Assembly: GCA_000499405.2 (NCBI GenBank)
Contig: HG738144.1
Span: 1 to 64,000, forward strand
Source: Onchocerca volvulus
Lineage: Eukaryota > Nematoda > Chromadorea > Rhabditida > Onchocercidae
Direction of reading: 5' to 3'
Length of the DNA stretch: 64,000 nt
The position numbers and the translations under genes are program-made. The notes under the pieces were generated by a model. That model made no database searches. It saw only the letters and a list, made by a program, of their open reading frames with translations, and had not been told where the DNA came from. This document shows, piece after piece, positions 26,801-39,000 of this stretch (the first letter of the stretch is position 1; every line of letters begins with the position of its first letter).

Positions 26801-28400
26801 ATTAATTGCGAAATGCTTGCGAAAGCTTAGGAAAAAAATTTCCATTTTTTTTTTTCAATATTACCTATAATTTTACTTTTTTTTTTCTCATTCTTTTCTT
26901 TTCCTACAGAATCATGAATTCCTCATTTTTTTCCTCTATAAAAAAACAAAATTAGTCATAATTGGGTAGAAAAAAAAAAAAAATTTAAATTCTTCAACTA
27001 GTAAAAGAAGCAATAATTTTTCGAAATTATTTTTATTATTGTATTTTTCAAATAAGATATTTCTATCAAACAATCACAAAATAAAAGTTACAAATTTTTA
27101 AAATTTTCAAAAAAAATTTTCAAAAAGCATGCACAATAAAATTTTTGCTTTAAAATATTTTCCATTGTTATTTTTTTTTTTAGTTTACTAAATATTTTTT
27201 TACAACATGATGAATATATTTATTGAAAATTGAAAAAATCAATAATAATGATTTGTCATCTATTTATGTGTTAAATTGTCCGTGAAAACTGTAATTTTAA
27301 AATGAAATTTAAAAAAAAAAAGGAAATAAAAGAAGATGAAATTCATTTTATGCCGAAAATTTTATTCTATGAAATTTATTTTATGCCTTTTTTTTCCATC
27401 TGATAAATACAAATAAATTCATCTAAAAATATTTTTTAAATTTCAATGTCAAACATAAAAATTTACAGTTCAATAACATATCTTTTTCGATTTTCATCAT
27501 TATTTTGATGACAACTTACAAGGACAACAATAAAATTTTTACTAAAAGTTTTTTGATCAATAATTTGATCATGAATAATTTTTTTTTTTTTTGGCACAAT
27601 AAGTGAAAATTTCAATTATTACCAAAAACGATTTAAAAAAAAAAAAAGAAAAAAAAGTTTTTCGCTCAATTTTTTGTTGACTAGAAATAATTGGAAATTT
27701 GGCGCAAATATTTGAAATAAAAAATATTCTTTCACCAAAAAAAAAAAGTTTCATAAAAAAAGTTTTTTCGCTGAATTTGTTGCTGATTAGAAATAATTGG
27801 AAATTTTGCGGAAATATTTGGAATAAAAATATTCAAAAAAATAGGAATATATTTGGAATTAAAAACATGGGAATAGAAATTTTATATCTTAAGTAATATT
27901 AAATGAAAAAAAAAAAACGATAACAAATCAAAATTAATATTACTAAGTGATAGATAATTCTAGCTAAAATGAAAAGTGGCTTATCAAAAAAAAAGAAAAT
28001 ATCGATGATAAATATTTCATCCAAGTTTATTAAAATTTTAATAATATTGATACTTATAAATAAATATTCTATATATAATTGGAAATGAAAAAAAATTATA
28101 TTGGAAATGATTGAAAAAATAATACTTTTTAATGCTGATGCTAAAAAAGCAAAAAAAAAAAAAAAAAGTTTCACAAATAATTTATGATAATTAAATTTTC
28201 TTTTGTTTTATTAGGAAAAAAAAACTCAATTATTGCTCTAATTCTTTCTAAAAATTATTATTTTTAATTAATCGATAATAATCGAAAATTTCAATTTACT
28301 TTTTTGTCAAAAAATGAGTAGCTTTTGTCGGTAATTTTCCATGAACCAAATTTCCAGTATCATTTGTTGAATCAAATAATTGCACCATTGTCATTTTCAT
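17889..28400 (-). CDS. ggt: Gamma-glutamyltransferase, type II membrane-anchored
   Basis: Exons, genomic order: 17889-18047, 18315-18485, 19290-19476, 20148-20312, 20598-20754, 21072-21227, 21753-21794, 22173-22300, 22616-22814, 23243-23340, 24512-24634, 25457-25605, 26088-26196, 28300-28400; 1944 nt, 647 aa, all phases closed. The enzyme cleaves or transfers the gamma-glutamyl group of glutathione at the cell surface. Seen: cytosolic tail 1-38, single membrane anchor about 41-62, YKRAAIATDNG at 103, NARETA with the glutamate-binding Arg172, LGGGF, then EDHGTSH with the autoprocessing/nucleophile Thr454, NNQMDDF (490), KRPLSSM (519-525), and GASGG (544-548) at the oxyanion region. The C-terminus ends YPAGF. 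All catalytic elements are intact. Thr454 would start the small subunit. The ATG is 20 nt from a TTTCTAG acceptor. Confidence 0.97.
21370..21520. repeat. Repeat fragment with a CpG-rich patch in a ggt intron
   Basis: 21370-21425 matches the dispersed repeat at 105-957 (CGACTGCTTTGAAATTTC, then ACGTTGCATTCGAATAGG). About 70 bp later come GCCGGCC (21493-21499) and GGCCGGCC (21512-21519) with CGCGCG between them, strikingly G+C-rich against the surrounding DNA. This looks like an old insertion. Confidence 0.6.
23938..24180. repeat. GTT/GTTT microsatellite in a ggt intron
   Basis: About 240 bp are made almost only of GTT, GTTT and GCC/GCT variants. It produces long open frames on both strands, Leu/Val/Cys-rich one way and Gln/Asn/Thr-rich the other, but these are a by-product of composition: the tract lies inside an intron whose flanking exons join in phase without it. 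Confidence 0.9.
24962..25446. repeat. 30-bp minisatellite, about 16 copies, in a ggt intron
   Basis: The unit is close to ATCAAATCAAATTTTGCTAC followed by TGATAATTAT. Two variants, one with CAAAAATTTCTACTGATTA and one with CAAATTTTGCTACTGATAA, alternate through much of the array, suggesting a 60-bp higher-order unit. The array ends about 10 bp from the 3' edge (- strand donor) of the exon at 25457. Confidence 0.88.
26197..28299 (-). other. Intron 1 of ggt (2.1 kb)
   Basis: It separates the exon for the cytosolic tail from the exon for the membrane anchor. It is low-complexity A+T-rich sequence with many A/T runs and a local duplication around 27650-27830 (AGTTTTTCGCTCAATTT-like units). No nested exon is seen. 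Confidence 0.7.
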
Positions 28401-28422
28401 TCGCCTTCTCGTTGATTTATCT
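28401..28422 (-). other. Acceptor upstream of the ggt start
   Basis: The - strand reads CAAATTTCTAG, then 20 nt without a stop in the start frame, then ATGAAAATG. This could be a spliced-leader site or the boundary of an unseen upstream exon. Confidence 0.5.
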
Positions 28423-28916
28423 AGAAATTTGAGATTGTTGAAATTTTTGGTAGGAAAAAAAAAATGACAAAATTAATTTCAAGTTGCGTAATTCCCTACT
28501 TTTTTTGCCTTTCTTTCTTTTTCTCCTATCAATATTTTATCTTCAAAAAAAAAAAAAAAAGAAAAGAAAAAAAACTTTAATCATTTTTGAAAGCAAAATG
28601 ATTTTTCGTAAACATCTATGCAATCTTATTTTAAACTTATTGATGTTTCAAAAAAAAAAAAAAAAAAGAAAAAAAAGAGAAAAAAAATTATTCTAACGAA
28701 ATAATAGCAAACAATGTATCATTGAAAACGCAGGAAAAAACAAACAGTAAGTAAATTTCAATTATATAAAAAAAAATAAAGCAAAAGAGTGCTTTATTTA
28801 ATGATTTCAATACATAAATTTTCGAATTATTGTTAAATCTATGATAAACCGATTAAATGAAAGAAAAAAAAAATGTAATTTATCTTAAGATTCAGTCTTA
28901 TTTCAAACAAACAAAC

Positions 28917-28947
<31 letters not shown>

Positions 28948-31900
28948 AGGCAAAAAAAACAATTTTAATCAGCGATTATTTTTTTTTTTGATGACAACAT
29001 TAGAAAATATTTAAGTTCAAATAGCGATAAACTTCCTACAAAGTTTATTCTTAATTGTATTCAGTAAGAAATGCACAAAGTTAGAATAATGACTAAGCAA
29101 TTTTCGAACAGATGATTTATTTGAAATGATTTTTTCAAGTATTATGCGAGAAATTTGTCAAATGAATTAAAATCATAATTTCATATGATTTTTCTAAATT
29201 GTTTAAGCAAAAAAAAAAAGAGAAAAGAAATTTAAAAATTATTTAAACAAAAAAAAAAAAAAGATTTTTTCCACATTGTTAGGATTTTCCTTATTTTGCC
29301 ATTTTCGTTTCCCTTACTTTCTTTCCTTCCTTCATCCAAGTAAATTTCAGAATCTTCAACTAAGAGCTTAAGGTTCTGGAATTTCAAATAAAAATTTTAC
29401 TAATTCTGGAATTTCAAATAAAAATTTTATCAATTAAAATACATAATATTCATTAAAAGAAATATAAAAAGGGTGGATTGATTTATATTTCATTAATTTT
29501 TATCACTAAGCATTTTCTTTAATTCTATATATCACAAATCATCAATTTTTATTTTTATTAATATAAATAACTGAAAATTTTGCAGAAAAGAAATAATACT
29601 GTATTGAAATATGAAATAAAAATTCGAAATTTTAAATAGCAATCAACCATATCAAGAAAAAATTGTAATTGTTGATACTAATTTTATAATCCATATAAGT
29701 AAGCTATATTTCTAATTAAAATATTCATAATATTACAATTTTTATGCAACCAATAGGAAAAAATTGTAGTTTCAATATGGTAATTTTTATATTCTAATAA
29801 TAATTGATAATGATGGTGATAAGAAAAAAAAATAATGACAAAAAATATTATTGCATAAAAATTCAATAATAATCATATTAGTATATGCAAATATATAAAA
29901 AATATTATCAATCTAATAATTTTGCACTTTAATGATAACTAATGATATGCTATCATACCCTAAAAATAATAACGATGATAATAACAGTTATAACTGCATT
30001 AAAATTCAATTATAAACATATAATTGATGTAGAAATGAAATTTCAATTTGCAATGAAAGAGGAATGAATAAATTTATAAGAAATGAAAAGTTAACTAAAA
30101 AATGACTGGAAAAAAAGTAAGGGAAAATTGTAGTCGAATAGGAAATGAGAGAAGAAAATGAGAAAAGTATTTTGCGATAAGATTGTGAATTTAAAACTAA
30201 TCGGATAATTGCTATGAAAAAAGATCATCACCTAAGTATTATCGATTTTAGATGATTGTTCTTCGGATAAGTGCATAAAATTGCATCAAATTCAAAAGCA
30301 AAAAAAAAAAAAAAGTATATCTCACAGAAAAATTTGATAACTAAAAAAAAAAGAAACAATGAAGCATTTTTAGTTGAAGAAAAAAATTTTCAATTGAAAG
30401 TATTAAATTAAATGAATTTAACGAAAGTGTACTTTTTATGATTTTTGTGAAATTTGAAAAATTTCTCGAATATTTTGACGAAATTTTTAAACAAATATAT
30501 TTTTTGGCATCTGTTCTAAAATGCATTAAGAAATTTGGTTTGTTTGTTTGTTTTTTTTTTTCTTTTTTTCATGTTCATAAGGATATAAGGATAAAAGTAC
30601 GGTATCTATGTATACGGTTGCATATAAATACGGTATGCATGAATACGGTAAAAATACGGTGCTTGGAGAAATTGATAAGACATTCCACAATTATGATTGG
30701 AAAATTAAATGGGGTATTTCAATTAATGTAAGTGTGCTGAAAAATAAAATAGAGAACCGGAATTTTTAAAAGTTCAATCATTAAAGTATTAACAAAAGTG
30801 CTGTTGACAATTTATATTTTCATTATATACAGATTATTTCGAGTTCATTTTCCCTCTTTTTTTTCCTTTTTTTTTTTTTTAATAATAGCATATAAGTATC
30901 GTATATAACTAATTCAAATTACACAATGAAAAAAGAATCTTAATAAATAGAAATTACTAAATTCCAATAGTCCTACATTTCGATTTCTCGATTTCATTCA
31001 TTTCGCTTATACATATACCATGCTTGAATAGTGGGAAAAAAAATCAAAAAAATTTCAATAACTGAAATGAATTAAAATTGAAAAAAAACCAGTAATTCAA
31101 TTCAGGAAAAATTATCGTAATAAGCGATAAATTATAAACGATAGGCAAATAAAATAATTTAAATTTAAATAATTCTAAAATATCTATCATAAAATGGAAA
31201 AAAAAATTAGGAAATGAAATGATAATTAATAATTTTCAATTAAATTGTTAACAGACTCAGACACATTCATATTTTCATGTTAATTATTGAGAAATTTTAA
31301 CAACGAATTTCGCTAAAGGAACCGTCAAAAGGTGTAACATAATGAATCAGTTAAAAAGTAGCAAACAAATTAATTTGGAAAAACGAAATCGATATTTTCA
31401 ATTCGTAATTTTTAATTTAATCAATTAATTTCCCAAAGAATTTGTTGCATTTTATAATGGCAAGTAAGTTTTTATTAATAATATGATGAATTAATGAATA
31501 AGCTTTTCGTAATATAATTTTTGGTAGTTATGTTATTTTAGATGAAATAGTATAAAATAAACAATTTAATATATTATATTTTTTTTTAATATATCAATAA
31601 AAGTTTTAAAAAAAATTCATTTTATTTAGAAAAACATTTTGAAAATGAATTAAAATTAAAACTACATATGATTATAAAAAATATCAAATAAAAATGGCAT
31701 TCAATAAAAACATTTGTAAATATCATCTTGTTTTTTGATTTGAAAAAAAAAAAAAAGGAGGAGGAAAATTGATTAGCCTCACCGATTGTTTGCATTTCCT
31801 GTCACGGTAAGAAATTCAACTGGATCTTTGCTCTTTTAGTAAAACATTAATATTATAAATTTCCGGATGTATATTTATATAGTTTACAATATACATATGC

Positions 31901-33081
31901 ATCCATTCTATCTTTTTGCAATTGTTTATTTCTAAAGTTTGTAGCGTTTCAGTGACAGAAAAAATCTTTGAATTTATTTTTAAGTTTGTTTGCGCACGTG
32001 ATGAAAAAAATCTATCTTTATTCATTTATGCCGAAATAACATAGATAAAGAAAAGAATTATCATTTGTAAAAATTATAAAATAATACTGAAACAATGAAA
32101 TTAGATAAGAATCAACAAACAAACAAAATGATTCATTACTCTTTATATTCGATAATAGCAATATTGCTTTTAGCTTAATTAAATATAATTAAAAATTACA
32201 CCTGAGATTATTATCATTATTCTATGATTACTTATGATATTTATTGGAGTTATTTTGATAAAATATGATAATTAAAAGTAGTGTAAATGCATGTTCCCAT
32301 ATATTTCTTATTCATCTGAATAATTTCATTTTTAAATTCCGTATAATTATTAAATCTATTATTAGAATATTTTTAAATTGCAAATTGTACAAGTGACATT
32401 TGATTAATTATACGTTTCTTTTTTTCTTGTCCAAGCTACAGCTTTTTTTTTTCTTAAATTAATTAGTAAATAAATGTAATAAGTAACATAAATAATCTCA
32501 AATAAATCTTGCATATTTTCAAAAATTTTTTGGCAGGCCTCATTTGCCAAATAATTGTTTCTTAGTTTAAATAGTCTAAATGCATAAATTACAATACAGA
32601 ATAGTTCAATTTTTTTCATTTCATAAACAAAAAAAAAAAAAAAAGGTATGATACCTACAATAAAAATACACATATACATTATTATATATACAATTAAAGC
32701 TTTTCATCGTTCTTTTTTTTTTGCAGTTTCTTTCCACTTTTATTTATCATTATTATTCTCAGTCATTCGATTTATTGATTAATTTAACAAACATAAATCA
32801 TATGAATAAATTCAGGTGATCAAATAAATAATAAATAATGAAAAGTTATGTTTTTTTGTAATTGTTTTTTCAACGAAAAATTTCAACTTTTTTAAGTTTG
32901 TTTCGGATAATAAGCTTAAAATATACAATAAAAATTAAGCCGTCTACAAGTTTTTAAATTCTATATATTTTGCATAAATTTTTTCTGCAGAGTATAAATA
33001 AAAATATTAATATTCTTGATAATTATACTGTTTCAACAAAAATAATTTAAACAAATTTTCAATAAATTTCCATTTTTTTTT
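28423..33081. other. Intergenic region between daam-1 and ggt
   Basis: About 4.7 kb with no exon I can support. It has very long A runs (28917-28945), a TACGGT array (30598-30660) and short A+T-rich frames only. The 69-codon frame at 31816-32025 (-) and the 97-codon frame at 30438-30731 (+) show no family features or splice context. Confidence 0.55.
30598..30660 (+). repeat. Array of five TACGGT hexamers
   Basis: TACGGT occurs at 30598, 30613, 30629, 30644 and 30655, spaced 15, 16, 15 and 11 bp, in otherwise A+T-rich intergenic DNA. The intervening bases vary, so it is either a decayed short tandem repeat or a binding-site cluster. Confidence 0.65.
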
Positions 33082-36000
33082 TCAAAGATCTATTGTCAAG
33101 TTCTTTCGTGAATGAAATGATGTCCTTAAGCGTGTTAATTCATCGGAAAATATTTCACCACTTTGCAATGCTGTAACCAATTGATCAAAATCACGTCTAC
33201 GATTATCACGTTGTCGAGCTAAAAATAATTAAATTTATTAAATTTTGAATGATTAAATCTGTTTTTTTAAATTAATCAATAGACAAAAAAGAAGAAAAAT
33301 GAAGACATCGTCATAGAAAAAAATTTCTTTTCAAAAAATTTAAAAAAAAGTTTTTTTCAAAACAAATTTTTGAAAAGTTTTAAAAAATTATTATATGACG
33401 ACAGCAAATTCAAATAAAAATTTCAAATAATTTTTTGAAATAAAGCTTTCCAATATAAATTAAAATATTCTTCAAATTTTGGAAAATCCACTCGATTTTT
33501 TTTTTTTTTTGAATGCAAATAATTATTGACTAAGAAATTTTTCCATATTTTTTATTGAAAGAAAAAAAAAAGAATATGAAGAAAAATTGATCTCATGTCA
33601 GCGAAAGTCCAAAGATATTAAAATAGCATCATGAAATTATTAAAACAAGTTAAGGATCAAGAAGTGCGAAGCTGTTTCAAATGGACGAACAAGGATAAAT
33701 AAACACTTTTTCCCGCCAAAACGATAAACAAAAGGGCAAACATGTTTTCCCGCCAAACGATGAACAGGAAAGTAAATACGTTTTCCCGCCAAAACCATAT
33801 AAATATGAGAATAGGGGAGCTCCGGAAGGATTTAAGAGATTCGGATTCTCGTGCAGGTTACCCACAATTTTGCATACCGACAGAGCTACAGTTCTACGAC
33901 CATAAGGATCGAATGCATCTATAGCAACAATTCGATAATTCAGATCGAAACGAGTGACAATTCGTCAGACGACCACTATTAGTACCCATTTATTATTTAC
34001 TGTGAATTGTTCATTTATTGTCTATTATATTATACGATATCGTATACAATATTACATTATATAATAAAGCCTATTGCTATCCTTGCCATAATATTACAAG
34101 AATCAGTCTTTAATTTAACCAATCTATAAATTAAATTAAACAATTCAATCAGATTTTTTTCAAGTATCTCGAGAAAAAAATTTTACATTTTCTAGACAAT
34201 ATTGACCGTGCCATTGTTTGCTTTTTAAGTCGTTCCAAATTTTCACGCTCTTCCCAAATTTGCTGATGACATTCGGTCAGTGCAGTTAAAAATTTCGAAA
34301 TTACACCGAAAAAATCATCTGGTGAAGTGGTTCGTGATTGTTCCGCAAACATTTCTACACATATTCGGAACTGAAATAATACTGTTAAATTGGTTTATTG
34401 ATCAAGAAAAAGGAAAAGATGAAAAATCATTTAGAATAATATATTTATTTTAATAGCATTGTCATATTATCCATGTTTATTTTGATAAAATTATCATAAC
34501 ATCTATTTTACCATTGTCATAATTATCTGTCCGAGTTCAAATTATTGTGCTATGATATTATTTAATTCAGATTAAATTTCCTAAGGATAAATAGTAGATA
34601 ATAAAATTATATCTTATATTAACTTATTCAGCATTGTATAAATTATTGTTTGCACAAGTTCAAATATTGAAATAATCACTTAGCGCAGAAAAATGCATGC
34701 ACGTATTATGTTCATCATCTATAACATTTTATTTTAATCGTTTCAAAAAAATTTTATTTACTTTGATATTCATTTCACCATATTGCTTGTCAACTTGTTC
34801 AAAATCATTCTTAGCAGAATTGAGAAAATTCTTCAATACTGATACAAAACGATCCACACTCCGATCATATTCATCATTCCAAGTATCATGTTCATTTACT
34901 AATTCACTTGCTTGTAACGCTTCCGTTACAATTTTAATTGATTTTCGTAATGCGCATAATTCTTGTTCCAATTCTTTACGACTGAAATATACGACATTAC
35001 CTATAAAAATGACATTATTCTTGAAACTGTTACGAAATATTCAGTCATTTCGCATAATGCGGTTTTTTTTTTTTTTTTTTTTTTTTTTCGACGATAATAT
35101 TGAAAATATGATTGCAAAATTTTTATCAAATTGTTCAAACAATCATTATTAGTACAAAAAAATAATTAACAAAAAATATAACCTATGTCTAGCAGCCTGA
35201 TAAACACTTTCTAGATCACGTTTTAAGCGTAGTACATCTGATTTCTTATTTTCAATTTGTGCAACGATATAATGCAATAAATTACGATCGGAACGTAATG
35301 AATTTCGTACATCGGTGAGTAATCGTAACGAAGCCAATGTGAATCCTATCAAAATAATATCTTGGCAAATTGATTTAAAAAAGTATGAAATAATGTAAAG
35401 GAAGAACATAACTTTGCATTCTAACAAATTTTTAAAGAGAAGAAATTATGCCTTCGAGATATAAAATTTTAACATTGCTTAATGACTCAGCAATATCGAT
35501 CAAATCATTGAGGCAATCTTGATCAACAATAAATGAAATGTACATTTCGAACTTTTTTTTAATTATTAATTAAAAAATTTCTTTTAAATTTTCATAAACT
35601 AACCATGAGCATTTCCATTACGTTTTCCACGATTCAAAAAATTTCCCAATGCAAGAATCATACGTAGCATTTGCTTGAAACGTTTGCTATTTGTTACAGC
35701 TATTGAAGCATTTGTTATAACTGAAGGTGAAAAAATTCAATTGAAAATTATAGATTGAATTTTCAAAAAAAAATTTTTTTCTTTGAAAAAAGAATAATCA
35801 AAATTTTATGATAATTATTTATTAAATATAAAATTAGTATTTCTGTTTAACTACTTTCAATCGAATTAGAAACATCATCGACACGTTCTCGATATGTACT
35901 AATGATATGCAGACAACGTAATCGTTCTTCGTATCGTGGGATACTAAAAAAAAAAATTATTAATGATATGCAGACAACGATCGATAAAAAAATTTAAAAA

Positions 36001-39000
36001 AAAAATAATAAATTATCTTTTCAAATTTTCAATTTCATTTTCCATGATGACAATTTTTGTTTACTTAACAAAGTAATGTTTTTTGCAGAATAAAAAATGA
36101 GCGAATTCAATTCATTATTTCGTGACAGAATTTCATTTCTTATTTTCTTGACCGAATCTTATTTTCTATATTTTTTCAAAAATTCCTAAATTTAAGATTA
36201 AATGCTAAGCTAAAATTCAATCACAAATTTATCCCATCATAAAAAATTTCATTTATAAATTAAAATTTTTTTAAAAAAAAAAAAAGAAGAGTAAAAAAAT
36301 TTACTTGCTAATTTCATAAAAGAATCGATCTGCTATTGATAATACATTAGCAGTTTTATATTTATCCACAATTTCACGTAATTTCAGAACTTCTTCTTTA
36401 GTTGGCAAAAATTTCAACATCTGAAAAATAATGAAATTATTCGATCAGCTCAGTCACACTCATTTGATTTATATATTTTTTCTTCTAATTTATTTTTTTT
36501 TTTTTTAAATCATTTAGATACAAAAAAGACTTTTAAACTACCATAACGAATTATCGTTAGAAGTTTACGCTAATTAAATCCTAAAATATATGGTTTTTTA
36601 TTTTTTTTTCTTTTTAAAGAAAAGAAAAGTGGAAAATTAAAAAACTAAAGCTATTGTGATAAAACGTTGTTAATTTTTAATTATATTTTATTACACTTAC
36701 AATTTAATTTATTTCTGCCATTGATCATTTTTTCAAATGACATTTCTCATAAGATGTTATAAAAATTAGCTACAATTAAGCGGCTTAATATATTTCTAAA
36801 AAATGATTATTAAGAAAATAAAATTGACACTTTGTGAGATTTTTTTTTTTATACTTAAAGTGATAATTTTATGGAATATAGAATAGAAAAAAACAATAAT
36901 TACTTCATGAAATTGATAAATGTTACTAAAATTTTCTTTTATTCTCTTCATATTTTCAATCTATTTTTTTTTTTTTTTTTTAAATTAATTATCTGTGAAA
37001 TGAGAATAACAATTGAAAAAAAAGAAAAAGATTGGAAAACTTGAAATTAAGAAAAAGTTAAACTTGAAATAATAAAACGAGAATAAATTTATAAGTATAA
37101 AAATTTATGAATTAATATAAATATTAATTAATTAATACTGCAAAATCAAATAACTAATTTGCAAATTTTTAATGCAATATTAATTAAATTGACTAAAAAT
37201 AGTTAATTTAAATCAATCATACCTGTTCAATCATATCACGTGGTAATTCACCGTATTGATCCATTGATAAAATGGCACGTTTAATTTGTTTATTTGATAA
37301 ACGTAATTTTGATAACATAATTGTGCAATTTTGAGCACGACGTGATTCAATGATCGTAATTGTTGTTTCGTTACGATATTGTCGTCGCAATGTTTCGCTT
37401 ATTGATTCCGTTTCATCAATTGATGCTTTATTGATTGAAAAATTTTGCGTAATATCTTCGAGATCAAGCTAAAAAGAAAAAAAAATCACAATTTTATTAA
37501 ATTTTAAAATTTTAGAATTGTCGATTATATATTTTTTTTGTGACAAAAGTTATATCATGATAAATATTAATATTTTTAACTATCTCTTATAATAATTTAA
37601 CAAATATACTGTTAAATTTTTTTTTTTTAATTTATCAAGATTTCAAATAATATGTTAACATTTCTAGAAATGTTATTGAGCAGATGAAAAAGAAGTAATA
37701 GCTAGACGTAATTGACGTTTTTACGTGTATTATTACGTAGATGATAAAGATTGCTCGTATTTATTTTCTAAACACTTCGAAAAGTTGGACGAAATAGTTC
37801 TAAAAAGTCAAAAACAATCGATAAAAATAACCACTATTCTGTGCCACTCTTACTATTCTCCATAAAGATCAAACCAAAAACAAAACAAGTTTTACAAATT
37901 AAAAGTTCTAAAAACAATCAAAAATTAAAAAATTCAAAAAAAATTCAAAAAAAAACCAAATTTTATTGCATAATAAGAAAAATGATGATACAAAATATAT
38001 CAAGAATTCTCGAAAACCTGTTGATATAATTTTTTCTCATCAATATTCTCCCAAATTGTACCAACAATTCGCTCTTTTGGTATCATTATCCAATTTAGGG
38101 TTTTTAATTGTCCGATCGATTTTGGTATCGTTTTTTTTTCATTTTCATTCCCGCCAATTATTTCGATTGCTAAACGATCAGTTTGTAGGCCAAATTGTAC
38201 TGATGATGATGATGATGATGATAATGATGATGATGATGGTGGTGGTGGAGGTGGTGGTGGTGGTGGTGGTGGTGGTGGTGGTGGCGGTAATAATGGTGGA
38301 CAAATTGGTGGTACCAAAGATGATGATGATGATGGACTTGGTGATTGACATGGATCAGATGGAAATGTTGAATCGGTTGAATCTGCACTAGTTCTAAAAA
38401 TATTAGAAATGAATAATCTAAAATTTTATTCAATTCCAATATTAGAATATAATTATTATCAAAAAATTCATATATATTTATTCATCTGATTTATTAAAAA
38501 TATGATAGAAAATGAAAATAAATCAATTTTTTTGGGAAAATTTATCAAATAAAAAAACGAAATTTCATAAATTTTTGTAATTAATCTAATAATAAATATA
38601 TTTTAAATATTATAAGAAAAACTGATACAAAAATTAAATATAAACAAAAATTGATTGTCAATTTCAAATTGATAATTTTTATTGAATTTTTTTTTTTCAA
38701 ATAATAAAAAAAAACTATTTTATTAAAAACCTGGAATAAATCGAACGCAAATCGCAATCTGCAAGACGATTTTGCAATTCAATTCCATTCATTCGTTCCT
38801 TTTGTAATTCATTCTCTAATTCGTTATACATTCTTTCAAGATTATCATATTCATGTTGTGTATGTAATCTATAATTTCTTTTAAATTTTTTCGAAATTAT
38901 TACCTAAAAAAAAATTTTTTTTCATGAATTATAAAATTTTAATTTTTATTAAAATTTTTTTCATACATTATAAAGTTTTAATTTTTTAAAACTTTTCCAC

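Noticed and set aside
38170..38439. His-rich frame overlapping the daam-1 FH1 exon
   Set aside because: Alternative reading of the GAT/GGT microsatellite; the Pro/Ser frame is the one that joins FH3 to FH2 with correct phases.
38878..38903. Upstream extension of the daam-1 coiled-coil exon using the acceptor at 38904
   Set aside because: That acceptor would give in-frame stops with the incoming phase; the acceptor at 38878 keeps the frame open.
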